64,000 nt of DNA. Origin: Emticicia sp965283955. GTDB taxonomy: Bacteria; Bacteroidota; Bacteroidia; Cytophagales; Spirosomataceae. The stretch is taken from positions 5,022,001 to 5,086,000 of the forward strand of contig CBDIQW010000001.1 in NCBI GenBank assembly GCA_965283955.1, in the 5' to 3' direction. A program made the translations under genes and the position numbers. Positions 55,567 through 64,000 of the stretch are shown here, piece after piece; within the stretch, counting starts at the first letter, position 1; every line of letters begins with the position of its first letter. The notes under the pieces are model-generated. The model did not search any database, was not told the origin of the DNA, and was given only the letters and a program-made list of their open reading frames with translations.

Positions 55567-56601
55567 ATGGTTGGAAAAATAGGAGTTTTGATAGTAAATT
55601 TAGGTACTCCCGATAGTCCGAGTGTGCCTGATGTAAGAAAGTATTTGAGAGAGTTTTTGATGGATGGTCGAGTAATTGACTTTCCTTTTATTCCTCGCTG
55701 GATGCTGGTCAATTTGATTATTGCACCATTCCGTTCGCCAAAATCTGCCAAAATTTATAAAGAATTATGGACAGAGAATGGTTCACCATTGAAAATCTAC
55801 GGAGAAGCCAACGAAAAACAATTGCAAGAAGCATTGGGCGACGAATATGTGGTGAAATTGGCTATGCGTTATCAAAGCCCAAGTATTGAGTCTGGGTTGA
55901 AAGCACTGCAAGAAATGGGTGTGAGTAATATCATCGTGATTCCATTTTTTCCGCAATATGCTTCGGCTACAACTGGTTCGGTTTACGAAGAAGTAATGCG
56001 AATCGTGACGAAGTGGCAAGTAATTCCCGAAATTAAGTTCCTAAATTACTTCTACAATCACCCAAAATTTATCAATGCCTTTGCAGAAATGGGGAAAAAG
56101 CATTTGGCTGAGAATGATTATGAGCATGTGATTTTTAGTTATCACGGAATTCCTGCACGTCATATACGTAAGGGCGACTGTACTGGAAATACTTGTAGGC
56201 TCAGTTCGTGTTGTGATTCAATTACTGCTATGAATCAGCACTGTTATCGTGCTGAATGTTTTGAAACAACTCGCCTTTTAGTTAAAGAATTAGGTTTGAA
56301 AGAAGGAACTTATACAACTTGCTTCCAGTCGAGACTTGGTCGTGAAACTTGGATTCAACCTTATACCGAGGATGTTGTAAAAGGTTTTGCTAAGCAAGGT
56401 ATCAAAAAAGTTTTGGCATTTTCGCCAGCTTTTGTGGCTGATTGCTTAGAAACTACGCTTGAAGTAGGAGAAGAATATAAAGAATTATTTGAAGAAAATG
56501 GTGGCGAACACTGGCAGTTGGTTGAGAGTTTGAATGATTCTGACGCTTGGATTGAGTTACTGGTTGATTTAGTGAAAGAAAAACAAGGAGTGGTTGCATA
56601 A
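55567..56601 (+). CDS. hemH: Ferrochelatase
   Basis: 344 residues. The N-terminus KIGVLIVNLGTPDSPSVPDVRKYLREFLMDGRVID is diagnostic. The catalytic His is H193 in FSYHGIPARHIRKGD, and the acidic partner lies in VADCLETTLEVGEEYKELF (about residue 295). A cysteine-rich insert (CTGNTCRLSSCCDS) between them could bind metal. It inserts ferrous iron into protoporphyrin IX, the last step of heme synthesis. It ends 2 bp before the luciferase-like gene, so the two are probably cotranscribed. Confidence 0.96.
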   Translation: MVGKIGVLIVNLGTPDSPSVPDVRKYLREFLMDGRVIDFPFIPRWMLVNLIIAPFRSPKSAKIYKELWTENGSPLKIYGEANEKQLQEALGDEYVVKLAMRYQSPSIESGLKALQEMGVSNIIVIPFFPQYASATTGSVYEEVMRIVTKWQVIPEIKFLNYFYNHPKFINAFAEMGKKHLAENDYEHVIFSYHGIPARHIRKGDCTGNTCRLSSCCDSITAMNQHCYRAECFETTRLLVKELGLKEGTYTTCFQSRLGRETWIQPYTEDVVKGFAKQGIKKVLAFSPAFVADCLETTLEVGEEYKELFEENGGEHWQLVESLNDSDAWIELLVDLVKEKQGVVA

Positions 56602-56603
56602 AA

Positions 56604-57629
56604 ATGGAAATAGGAATTGATAGTTTTGCGGCAGTTTTAAAGAATAATCAAGGCGAAACGATAAGTAGCGAACAGTCGATAAGGGAATTATTGCAAAGAA
56701 TCGAAAAAGCCGATGAAGTTGGACTTGATGTTTTTGGTATCGGAGAACACCATCGCAAAGAATTTCTTGATTCGGCACCAACAATGATTTTGGCGGCGGC
56801 GGCTGCTCGAACCAAACGCATAAAATTGACAAGTGCTGTTACGGTTTTGAGTGCCATTGACCCCGTAAGAGCATTTCAAAATTTTGCTACACTTGATTTA
56901 ATCTCGCAAGGTCGTGCCGAAATGGTAGTTGGTCGTGGATCTTTTACCGATGCTTTTCCGCTTTTTGGTTTGAAATTAGAAGATTATGACGAACTTTTTA
57001 CTGAAAAATTAGACCTTTTACTTAAAATTAGAGAAAATGAGGTTTTAAGTTGGAGAGGGAAGTTTCGTCCAGCACTTTATAATCAAGCGATCTATCCGAG
57101 ACCATTGCAAGAAAAACTACCGATTTGGATAGGGGTGGGCGGAACTCCACAATCGTTTGTGCGAGCTGGTATGTTGGGTTTGCCATTGATGGTGGCAATT
57201 ATTGGCGGAGAAACGCACCGTTTCAGACCATTGATTGACCTCTATCGAAACGCAGGTTTGAAAGCAGGTCATTCGCTTGATCAACTGCAAGTCGGTTTGC
57301 ATTCATTGGGTTATGTAGCCGAAACCACCGAAGATGCTCACGAAGAATTTTACCCAGGTTATGCCGAAATGTTTACGAATATTGGGAAAGAAAGAGGTTG
57401 GCCACCAGTTAGACGAGAGCATTTCGATTCACAAACAGGTAAATTGGGTGCATTTTTAATTGGAAATCCAGAAGAAGTAGCGGAGAAAATACTTCGTCAC
57501 AGCGAAGCATTAGGTGGAATTACAAGAGTAACATTCCAAATGGACAATGCTGGACTTACACACGAAAAACTAATGAAAGCCATAGAATTGATTGGAACTA
57601 AAGTTTCGCCGATGGTGAATGGGAAGTAA
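56604..57629 (+). CDS. LLM-class (luciferase-like) flavin monooxygenase
   Basis: 341 residues. Bacterial-luciferase-like barrel with EIGIDSFAAVL at the start, GLDVFGIGEHHRKEFLDSAPTMILAAAAARTKRIKLTSAVTVLSAIDPVR, then LDLISQGRAEMVVGRGSF, GVGGTPQSFVRAGMLGLPLMVAIIGG and EEVAEKILRHSEALG. This is the common TIGR03619/MsnO8-like group of F420- or FMN-dependent monooxygenases of unknown substrate. It follows hemH by 2 bp and ends at a strong bidirectional terminator. Confidence 0.92.
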   Translation: MEIGIDSFAAVLKNNQGETISSEQSIRELLQRIEKADEVGLDVFGIGEHHRKEFLDSAPTMILAAAAARTKRIKLTSAVTVLSAIDPVRAFQNFATLDLISQGRAEMVVGRGSFTDAFPLFGLKLEDYDELFTEKLDLLLKIRENEVLSWRGKFRPALYNQAIYPRPLQEKLPIWIGVGGTPQSFVRAGMLGLPLMVAIIGGETHRFRPLIDLYRNAGLKAGHSLDQLQVGLHSLGYVAETTEDAHEEFYPGYAEMFTNIGKERGWPPVRREHFDSQTGKLGAFLIGNPEEVAEKILRHSEALGGITRVTFQMDNAGLTHEKLMKAIELIGTKVSPMVNGK

Positions 57630-57644
57630 ATAATCAAAATTTAT

Positions 57645-57683
57645 AAAAAATGCTCTATTCTTTTCCGAATAGAGCATTTTTTG
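57645..57683. terminator. Bidirectional intrinsic terminator
   Basis: Arms TGCTCTATTC (57651-57660) and GAATAGAGCA (57667-57676) with a TTTTCC loop, extended by six A before and six T after, so the full stem is 16 bp. It serves the hemH operon on the plus strand and the membrane-protein operon on the minus strand. Confidence 0.92.
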
Positions 57684-57704
57684 TTTAAATATAATGTTCA
57701 CAAC

Positions 57705-58508
57705 TTAATTTTTAATCACACTATTATAATAACTTTTCAGTGAACTTAATTTTGAATAACCGCCTGTCAAGACCATTTTAGCAGATTCTTTTACTTCACC
57801 CCAACCTAAGTTTTTTGCAGGAGCAATACCAAAAATAGTTTGGTAAATGCAGTTTACTTGAATCGGTAAAATTCGATTGGGTAAGCTGCTACCAAATTCG
57901 CCGATGTAGCCAATGGGTGAAGAAAGTAATAATCTGAGTGTGATTTTTTTAGGGTCTAATTTCTCAAATTGGTCAGTATTATTGATTAAAAGTGGTGGTA
58001 TGAGTTCTGCCGAATGGCTCAGCATTCGCATCAGTCCTCCCAGCATCAAGAATGTTTTTGAGACTAAAATTGAATCTGATAGACCAATAATTTGGATACT
58101 AAAAATAGCTGTTAAATAGGTAAGGATTCCGATGATAATAAAAAAAAGGCCAAACTTTTTATCGCCGATAAATACAGATTGAATCAAAATGGCAATTAGT
58201 GCGATAATTGGAACGCTCCAATGCCAACTTTCAAAAATAATAAACCATAAAACTGCTTCGGTGATGATGGTAGAATGAGTAATTTTTGTTGCCCAAGTGG
58301 TATGTAAAAGTACATAACCGATTGACTGATAGTCTAAATCAATATTAGTTTCAGGTTTGAAAACGTTGTGTAAAGGCAAATACTTTCCGACGATTCTATC
58401 AGGCAGTAGGTTGCACGCAACGTATAGAATTACTGTTGAGGTGAGTGTAAATACCCAAATCTGATTAATGATAGCTTGATGTTGGGATAGCCAATTAAAG
58501 AGTGTCAT
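57705..58508 (-). CDS. Hypothetical multi-pass membrane protein
   Basis: 267 residues. I do not recognise the family. About six or seven hydrophobic segments are visible: residues 14-35, 65-80, 82-98, 100-115, 120-150 and 155-175, followed by a soluble C-terminal third (about 180-267: DPKKITLRLLLSSPIGYIGEF, QTIFGIAPAKNLGWGEV). It is preceded by a START-like protein gene only 20 bp upstream, so the two are probably an operon; a lipid-related role would fit but is speculative. Confidence 0.7.
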   Translation of the reverse strand: MTLFNWLSQHQAIINQIWVFTLTSTVILYVACNLLPDRIVGKYLPLHNVFKPETNIDLDYQSIGYVLLHTTWATKITHSTIITEAVLWFIIFESWHWSVPIIALIAILIQSVFIGDKKFGLFFIIIGILTYLTAIFSIQIIGLSDSILVSKTFLMLGGLMRMLSHSAELIPPLLINNTDQFEKLDPKKITLRLLLSSPIGYIGEFGSSLPNRILPIQVNCIYQTIFGIAPAKNLGWGEVKESAKMVLTGGYSKLSSLKSYYNSVIKN

Positions 58509-58528
58509 TTTGATTTGATTTAGGGTGT

Positions 58529-59217
58529 TTAGTTTTTATTTGTTAGAGCAGTATTTTGAGATTTTGGTAATTTTTCATGCGTTTTTACTCCTCCTTTCTC
58601 AAAAAACTTAATAATACTTTCAAATTGGTGTATGAGGTATTGAGGCATAATTTGATTCATCAGAAACGAGGGAAAGAATCCACCTTGATTTTCTCTGTCA
58701 ATCAATACTAATTGACTTGTTCCATCTTCATTTGCCTCAAAAAGATGACCTCCCCACCAATCAATTCCTTCAAAACCTTTTGGCAATGGTATTTCTTCCC
58801 AAACGATTGACCTAAAACTGGTTTGAATAGTTTTTTCATCAATTTTCCTTGACCATTGAATATACAAAAGGTCTCGCTTTGAAATAAATGGTTTGTTTGG
58901 GTCGAATTGTTGATAGATAATTTGCGTGTTTTCGTCTATTTTTTTACCACATAACCACCTGTATATTCGGCTGTCCAATAATGGTGGTAATCAATCATTT
59001 TGTTAGTAAAGACATCAAAAACTTCTATGTGACTGGCTGGAACTTTGGGCAATCGCCATCTGAAAAGGTCGTTTTTGTCATCATCAAAAGACCTTTGCCA
59101 AATGCTTACTCCACCCTTTTGGGTTCGTTCTTTCCAACCCTCGTCCGTAGTCATTAGTGTGAGGTCTTTATCCAACCATTTTTCTTTATTTAATTGCCAA
59201 TCTTTTATAGTTATCAT
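58529..59217 (-). CDS. START/SRPBCC-like lipid-binding-fold protein (frame broken once)
   Basis: About 230 residues restored from 58936-59217 and 58529-58978. The break is in seven A (minus strand, 58939-58945); one more A makes YVVKKIDENTQIIYQQFDPNKPFISKRDLLY continuous. START-type blocks are GVSIWQRSFDDDKNDLFRWRL, DYHHYWTAEYTGGYVV, RDLLYIQWSRKIDEKTIQTSFRSIVWEEIPLPKGFEGIDWWGGHLFE and a long C-terminal helix (MPQYLIHQFESIIKFFE). The family binds sterols, lipids or aromatic ligands in a hydrophobic cavity. No signal peptide. It forms a likely operon with the downstream membrane protein. Confidence 0.8.
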
Positions 59218-59326
59218 TGCTAAAAGCGTTGTATTAAATCTAATCTAAGTTAGTAAAAAATAGCTGCTATGCCAAAATGCTCAAAGCAAATATTGATGAC
59301 ATAGCAAAACAAATTGAAAAAACTTT

Positions 59327-61867
59327 TTAGTTGGCACACCCTCCAATCCTTGCCATGAAGTTACTACCACTTTTTGCCTCAAAACCAGGGTTAAACGTCA
59401 GCGAATTTCCAGCCTTGTAGGTTACAGTTGCAGGAGAAAATATTTTATTAGTAGCAATAATCGTTGTATTGGCTATTTGGAAAGAATTGGTTGTAAAATT
59501 CGTTGTCAGATTCAGCACCGTTGAAGGCGTTCCAACTAAAACCATTTTTGTAGCCACTCTATCTCGTGCATAATTTACTGTTTCACAACCTACATAATAT
59601 ATTGTATTTGCTGTCGGATTTACTGTAACTGAACTGCCTGATGCTATCGGAAAACCGCCTGTTGAGGTAGTGTACCACGTAGGTGTTGTTGTAACGGGGC
59701 AGCTTGCAGTCAAAGTTACAGGGGTGCCTGTGCAAGTTTCTGTTTTATTTGAAGCAACACCAGTAGGAGGTGGCGGTGCAGCAAAACCGACATTAGCAAA
59801 AATACTTGACCTTATCGTGGGTTCGCAAGCTGAATAAAATTCAAATTCGAGATTTGAGAAATTTACATCACTCGTTGGGAATCTTCTCGCAATATTTACA
59901 TCATAATTTTCAACTCGACAACTATTGGCTGGAACAGTAAAAGAACCAAAAGAAGACCCTGAACTCCCTGCCGCCGAAATCAATAAATCGCTTGTGTTAG
60001 ACTGTGAAACAAAACCTAAATTGTAAGTACGGTCGTCATTAGAATTATTACAAAGTTTGATTTGAAATGCCGCAGGTGTTCCCAAAGAAACATTCTGTAT
60101 GGAAGTATTATTTTGTGCCGTTCCTACAATCTGAATGAGCGGTTGGTCTCTTTGATAACCGCCTTCGTAGGGGCAAGACGTTTTTGATTGTGCTGGGTCG
60201 AGAATAAAAATAGGTGTTCCATAAGTGGGGTCTTTCACTATTTTTATATTCAAATTATCTCCAGTATCATTATCATAAAGTGAGTAAGCAATGGTTGTAG
60301 TGCTATTTGTTGTATTTGAAATACTTTGTCCGAGTGTTTGTTTGGTTTTAAACTCATAACCACCTTCAACACCAGTACCCCCAAACATCAAAACAAAACT
60401 TGCTCCAATACTGGCATCTATAAATTGGCTCGTTTCGTAAAAGTCAGATGTTGAAACTGAAACCGTGGTAGAATTGGCAATCGTTGCTCCGAAGCCAGTC
60501 AAGCTAAATGGTGCTCTCAACACAACATTATTTGGATTGGCGATATTGGTACTATCTTTTTTTAAGACTTGCCGCCAAACTTTAATTTGATTTAAGGCTT
60601 CTTGCTTAGTTTTTGGTATTGTAGATGTATTTGCAAGGTTCTGAAGTGTTTGGATATCATCAACAATTTGTTGTTTAGTCATATAAAATGGCGAAGCAGA
60701 ACCAGGCACTAAGCCAAACATCAAAATCGTATCTTTTTTGATGGCTAAGGGTAAAGTAGTTGAAACTTTCACATAGGGATAAACCCCAAAGGCTTTTGTG
60801 GAGGAATATCCCATATAAATTGACCCCTCGTTGGCTGGTGCAGACCCCGCAGTTGTTGAAATTGAGTTCAAAATAGAAAGGCAATTTTGCCTTCCATTCG
60901 ACCGTACACTTGAGCTGCCTCCCCCAACTCCTGTCGAAATAGTTGCACTAAATTCAAACTGTGCTTCAACAAACATACCAGCCGAACCAGCAATTCCGAG
61001 AGTTACATCTAAAGTCCCTGCATTTGAAAATTCATTATTGATAGTTTCTGAAATGTTTCGGCAGGCTTCTTGATTGGTTTGAAAAGTAACCGTGCTGCCA
61101 TCGCCAGGCGGATTGTGTATGATAAGCTGCGGAACAGCAGGAACCTTAAAAGTACCCAAAATAGGTACTGCATTTGGTTGAGTTATATCAACTGTTGGTC
61201 CTTCAATTACAAATGGCAAGATTACAAGGTCATTAAAATTACCCCCAAAAAATTCCGTAATTTCTCCAAAATTTAAAACCATCCAGCCTTGAGTTCTTCC
61301 GACGGGAAATGTATGAGTAACTGAAAAAGTGTAAGTAGTATACCCTTGTTGGAGAACTGTACCTGAATTTACATTTAAATTAACGGTTCTATCATATAAA
61401 CTGGTTTGTTCGTTTTTACCAATACCCAATTTATCTCCAGATAATTGTAAAGAACAATTTCTTGTTACATTGTTTAAAGTCCCTTTTGCCAATTTAATAG
61501 TAAATGTAACAGTAAACGGAACACCAGCCACTGCTTTAAACTGGTTGGCAAGAGGAACGGCATTAAATGTCTGAGCGATAAGTGGGTCAACCGCAGTCCG
61601 AGAATTCATGTCAAGGTAACTTCCGAAATTTGTAAAATTATAAATACCGCCCCTTACAGCATTGTTGCCTCCAACGCTGCCTGCTGTACTACTTACAGTT
61701 AATACACCTCCTGTTGAATTACGACTGTCCGTTGTATTTAAAAATGGGTTTGTGCCATTATTGCCAATGGTATTTGTAATCCATTGGGCATTTGTGGTAA
61801 ATATTGATAGACAAAAGCACGAAATGAGGCTTAATTTAAAAATTGGATTCAAGGTTTTTGTTTTCAT
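59327..61867 (-). CDS. Large secreted protein sharing a module with the giant protein (846 aa)
   Basis: Signal peptide MKTKTLNPIFKLSLISCFCLSIFTTNAQ. After an N-terminal beta-rich part comes IIHNPPGDGSTVTFQTNQ (~251), then a region with alternating Ser/Thr and hydrophobic residues (NSTTVSVSTSDFYETSQF; EFKTKQTLGQSISNTTNSTTTIAYSL), DNDTGDNLNIKIVKDPTYGTPIFIL and SCPYEGGYQRDQPLIQIV (~562). The protein at 7718-13761 carries the same landmarks in the same order and spacing (about 310 residues). An Ig-like domain (about 700-790) and a 3-coathanger stack (NPGFEAKSGSNFMARIGGC, to the end) close the protein. There is no obvious type IX sorting tail. A stand-alone LytTR gene lies 88 bp upstream. Function unknown; surface exposure likely. 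Confidence 0.8.
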   Translation of the reverse strand: MKTKTLNPIFKLSLISCFCLSIFTTNAQWITNTIGNNGTNPFLNTTDSRNSTGGVLTVSSTAGSVGGNNAVRGGIYNFTNFGSYLDMNSRTAVDPLIAQTFNAVPLANQFKAVAGVPFTVTFTIKLAKGTLNNVTRNCSLQLSGDKLGIGKNEQTSLYDRTVNLNVNSGTVLQQGYTTYTFSVTHTFPVGRTQGWMVLNFGEITEFFGGNFNDLVILPFVIEGPTVDITQPNAVPILGTFKVPAVPQLIIHNPPGDGSTVTFQTNQEACRNISETINNEFSNAGTLDVTLGIAGSAGMFVEAQFEFSATISTGVGGGSSSVRSNGRQNCLSILNSISTTAGSAPANEGSIYMGYSSTKAFGVYPYVKVSTTLPLAIKKDTILMFGLVPGSASPFYMTKQQIVDDIQTLQNLANTSTIPKTKQEALNQIKVWRQVLKKDSTNIANPNNVVLRAPFSLTGFGATIANSTTVSVSTSDFYETSQFIDASIGASFVLMFGGTGVEGGYEFKTKQTLGQSISNTTNSTTTIAYSLYDNDTGDNLNIKIVKDPTYGTPIFILDPAQSKTSCPYEGGYQRDQPLIQIVGTAQNNTSIQNVSLGTPAAFQIKLCNNSNDDRTYNLGFVSQSNTSDLLISAAGSSGSSFGSFTVPANSCRVENYDVNIARRFPTSDVNFSNLEFEFYSACEPTIRSSIFANVGFAAPPPPTGVASNKTETCTGTPVTLTASCPVTTTPTWYTTSTGGFPIASGSSVTVNPTANTIYYVGCETVNYARDRVATKMVLVGTPSTVLNLTTNFTTNSFQIANTTIIATNKIFSPATVTYKAGNSLTFNPGFEAKSGSNFMARIGGCAN

Positions 61868-61955
61868 TAGAATATTGTAAGGTTTAGTTTCAGTAAATTG
61901 GAAAATTTTTTTTTGTTTTATTTCCTCCCATTATTTTCATTGTGGGGAATTTGCC

Positions 61956-62288
61956 TTATTGAATAATTTTCAAAAACTGAAGAGTTTTTCGTCGAGAAAG
62001 TGAGACTGTTTGGTTGTTTTTTAGTAAAATCTTTGGAAAATCGCCAGTTTGGGCTTTGTTTTCAAAATCGGATATGTATTTAAGATTGATAACTACAGAA
62101 CGATTTGGGCGAAAGAAATGAAAATCTTTCAAGCGTTTTTCGAGGATTCCGATGGTAGTAGATGACAAAATATGCTTTCCATCATCTAAAAAGATATGTG
62201 TATAATTACAATCGGCCTTTAGCATTAAAATACTTTCGGGTGCAATTTTTTTGTGTCCACCAATTTGGACAAGACCTTCAATTTTCAT
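61956..62288 (-). CDS. Stand-alone LytTR DNA-binding regulator
   Basis: 110 residues, frame intact, consisting only of a LytTR domain: LVQIGGHKKIAPESILMLKADCNYTHIFLDDGKHILSS, then FFRPNRSVVINLKYISDF and the closing VSLSRRKTLQFLKIIQ. No receiver or sensor domain. It is the second LytTR-only protein in this window (the other is at 13807-14122); both lie immediately upstream of a secreted protein sharing the same uncharacterised module. Here a lipoprotein of NTF2-like fold precedes it by 9 bp, so the three genes look like one operon. It probably acts as transcription regulator of the locus. Confidence 0.92.
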   Translation of the reverse strand: MKIEGLVQIGGHKKIAPESILMLKADCNYTHIFLDDGKHILSSTTIGILEKRLKDFHFFRPNRSVVINLKYISDFENKAQTGDFPKILLKNNQTVSLSRRKTLQFLKIIQ

Positions 62289-62297
62289 GGTTTTTAT

Positions 62298-62822
62298 TTA
62301 TTTAATATTCGATAAATCATAATTCGTAATTATTTTATCAATCATTTTAGCTTCATTGAAATGAAAACTAAAATTCATTTTGACCGAAATTTCCTTTTTT
62401 GAAAAAGTCAATTTATTCGTAAAATCAGCCAACACTTTTACACCTATTTCTTCATTTATATAATTTTTTTCTTGCTTTTTAATTGGTAGATACCTGGCAC
62501 TGAGTATTTGCATGGATTCGAGTCCCGAGGTTGATTTGTAGGTTTTCCAAGAATTTATCAAAGCTGATTTGCCCGAAATTTTTTGCCCATCAGGAAACTC
62601 GTATTCAACCTCATTGGCGAGCATTGATACAAAAGAATCGAACTCAAAATCAGCTAAAAAATTCAAAGTCTTTTCGGCTAAAACTGCATAGTCGGGAGAT
62701 GCAATTTCATAGGCATTTTCATTAGTTGGCAATTCATTTTGAGAAGGATTGCAGGCTACGAAAACTAATAAAAATGCCAGTGTCATTGGTAGTAATAGAA
62801 TACCTTTAAAGTTAGTTTTCAT
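62298..62822 (-). CDS. NTF2-like (SnoaL/ketosteroid-isomerase-fold) lipoprotein
   Basis: 174 residues. The lipoprotein signal is MKTNFKGILLLPMTLAFLLVFVACNP, Cys at residue 24. The mature part has the NTF2-like helix-strand pattern: YAVLAEKTLNFLADFEFDSFVSMLANEVEYEFPDG, SGKSALINSWKTYK, and strands with NKLTFSKKEISVKMNFSFHFNEAKMIDKIITNY. This fold can bind small ligands or mediate protein contact; catalytic residues cannot be assigned. It lies 9 bp upstream of the LytTR-only gene and may supply an envelope signal, but that is speculation. The 243 bp further upstream hold no gene. Confidence 0.8.
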   Translation of the reverse strand: MKTNFKGILLLPMTLAFLLVFVACNPSQNELPTNENAYEIASPDYAVLAEKTLNFLADFEFDSFVSMLANEVEYEFPDGQKISGKSALINSWKTYKSTSGLESMQILSARYLPIKKQEKNYINEEIGVKVLADFTNKLTFSKKEISVKMNFSFHFNEAKMIDKIITNYDLSNIK

Positions 62823-63066
62823 GGCAATATTCTTTCTTGGTGATTTGAAAAAAAATGATAAATCGATGATTCAAAGGTAGTGGAGAGGATTTTTTTTCTG
62901 TTTGTCTATTTGGCCAATTACTTAGTTTATTTGGTCAAAACTTAGTTTATTGTTGCAGAGGTATTGTTTTTTGCCATTTGAAGGGTAAAAATGAATGTAT
63001 GGCAATCAGATGATAGCAAATTATGGAGAGAAAATTTTGAGTAGAAAAACGTGAAATTATTGAAGG

Positions 63067-64000
63067 CTACTTGGTAGAAAAAGCAGGATTTAATAAACCC
63101 AACTTTTGCAAGATTGCATTAAATCGAGGTTCATTATTCAGAAAATTAAATAGGGGAGAAACCTTGATATAATTAGGCGAGTCGTTTTTTTGAGCAGCCT
63201 TTTCGAGGTATTTCAAACAGAGTTCTTTGTTGCCTAAACCCGCATAAACAATAGCGAAATATTTATAGTTATCAGGCGTTTTTGGAAGTTTAGTGAGATA
63301 TGTTTGTACTGCTACACTTTGGCCTAATTTAGCTTTTGAATAAGTAGCGAGCGTTTCGTAGTAAATGGAATTTGGGTTTAATTTTGCACAAAGGGAAAAT
63401 TCTTCTAATGCCGCTTCATAGTTTTGTTTTTTGAGATTATAAAAACCCTTTGCATTATGAAACAAATGCGAATCATTAAAAAGTAGTTCACCATCTTTGA
63501 TTGCTTTTTCGGCAATATCAAGCCTTCCTGCAAAAGCACAACCAATAATATGCCCCCCATAAATATTATAGGCAAGGGGGTCAAGCGAAACGGCTTTTGT
63601 GCTGTATTTAATTGCTTCGTCCATCTGCCCAATTGAGCGGAGTGTTAAACTATACCAATAATTTATCTGAGCATCATTTGGACTAAACTTTAGAGCAATT
63701 TGAAAGGTAGTTATGGCTTGTTCCCACTTATTGTGAACTCTATAAATATTACCCAAAACTGCATAAGCCCTACCATTTTCGGCATCGAGTCTAATGGCAA
63801 TCAACGCATATTTTTCAGACATTTTATAAGCAGTTTCTACATCCATAAATTGTTCTTCGGCCATCAAAAAATAGGCTATGGATTGATTGGTATAAGCATC
63901 TGCAAAATTTGGGTCGAGCTTAATCGCATGGTCGAACTTTGTAATACTGACTTCAACTTTTTCACTGATTCGGGTTTGCAAAAGTTGTTGCCCTTGCAAA
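63067..64000 (-). CDS. TPR-repeat protein, C-terminal part (runs off the window edge)
   Basis: At least 310 residues, open to the right edge, so the true start is outside. About eight tetratricopeptide-type units are visible: AIKLDPNFADAYTNQSIAYFL, YALIAIRLDAENGRAYAVLGNIY, ITTFQIALKFSPNDAQINYWYSL and YSTKAVSLDPLAYNIYGG among them. The ending (CLKYLEKAAQKNDSP, PLFNFLNNEPRFNAILQKLGL) is the tail typical of proteins that begin with a winged helix, LytTR or adenylate-cyclase domain plus a TolB-like region, so a signalling protein is likely. N-terminal domain not visible. Confidence 0.85.
   Translation of the reverse strand, partial: LQGQQLLQTRISEKVEVSITKFDHAIKLDPNFADAYTNQSIAYFLMAEEQFMDVETAYKMSEKYALIAIRLDAENGRAYAVLGNIYRVHNKWEQAITTFQIALKFSPNDAQINYWYSLTLRSIGQMDEAIKYSTKAVSLDPLAYNIYGGHIIGCAFAGRLDIAEKAIKDGELLFNDSHLFHNAKGFYNLKKQNYEAALEEFSLCAKLNPNSIYYETLATYSKAKLGQSVAVQTYLTKLPKTPDNYKYFAIVYAGLGNKELCLKYLEKAAQKNDSPNYIKVSPLFNFLNNEPRFNAILQKLGLLNPAFSTK

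Noticed and set aside
912..58945. Programmed ribosomal frameshifting as the cause of the many split genes
   Set aside because: The breaks occur in unrelated families, in both shift directions, without a shared slippery heptamer or downstream structure, and many are simple homopolymer length changes. Sequence errors, or in part gene decay, explain them better.
61956..62288. LytTR gene as part of a classical LytS/LytR two-component pair
   Set aside because: No receiver domain is encoded in the frame and no histidine kinase is adjacent; it is a one-domain protein.
1..64000. CRISPR array, tRNA, rRNA, integrase or prophage
   Set aside because: No regularly spaced direct repeats, no cloverleaf or rRNA-like sequence and no phage or transposase genes were noticed on reading; short repeats present are dispersed or inverted. 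A covariance-model scan would settle small RNAs.

Overview
The window reads as chromosome of an aerobic, plant-polymer-degrading Bacteroidota, most likely a member of the Cytophagales (Emticicia/Arcicella/Runella-like; this placement is inference). Supporting signs are AT-rich DNA, a SusC/SusD pair, a C-terminal sorting-like tail and 3-coathanger domains on giant secreted proteins, LytTR regulators, a propeller sensor kinase, a Bacteroidota-type PurF and TTTG/TAnnTTTG-like promoter elements. No rRNA, tRNA, CRISPR array, integrase or transposase gene was seen.

Layout. 0.1-3 kb: a TetR-controlled phenolic module (FAD oxidoreductase plus a PhlG/phloretin-hydrolase-like C-C hydrolase) with two nearly identical operator sequences. 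3-7.5 kb: two lipoproteins, YgiQ and a secreted GH16. 7.7-14.1 kb: a ~2000-residue secreted protein preceded by a stand-alone LytTR regulator. 14.3-18.1 kb: a NarL-type response regulator and propeller histidine kinase. 18.2-26.3 kb: a divergent AraC regulator and a seven-gene run that reads as tannin/gallate catabolism: secreted tannase, VOC-type extradiol dioxygenase, M19-like hydrolase, PIG-L (GalB-like) hydratase, RraA-like (GalC-like) aldolase, a dehydrogenase and a PrpF (GalD-like) tautomerase. 26.3-29.9 kb: GH43, GPH-family sugar transporter and a Nudix-type regulator. 30-39.2 kb: SusD, SusC, a LacI regulator with an extra zinc ribbon, CotH and a GH5-like hydrolase. 39.7-46.6 kb: DUF819, a 2OG-Fe(II) oxygenase, chromate transporter, porin, FGE-like lipoprotein and a VOC protein. 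46.7-57.6 kb: nuoLMN, purF, a LolA-like protein, hemH and a luciferase-like monooxygenase. 57.7-64 kb: a membrane protein and START-like protein, then a second secreted-protein locus (NTF2-like lipoprotein, stand-alone LytTR, 846-residue secreted protein) and the C-terminal part of a TPR protein.

Two things stand out. First, the tannase-to-GalC gene set would take gallate esters to pyruvate and oxaloacetate with a VOC-fold ring-cleaving enzyme in place of the usual LigAB/GalA-type gallate dioxygenase. Second, two separate loci carry the same arrangement: a LytTR-only regulator directly upstream of a giant secreted protein that shares an uncharacterised ~310-residue module.

Caution: I count 19 single-base reading-frame breaks in 17 genes, at least nine of them in homopolymers of four or more bases. 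They look mainly like sequence errors, though 13 of them fall between 16.9 and 32.7 kb. Genes are annotated as single restored reading frames and each break is stated. Intergenic DNA also carries several families of short repeats and hairpins.
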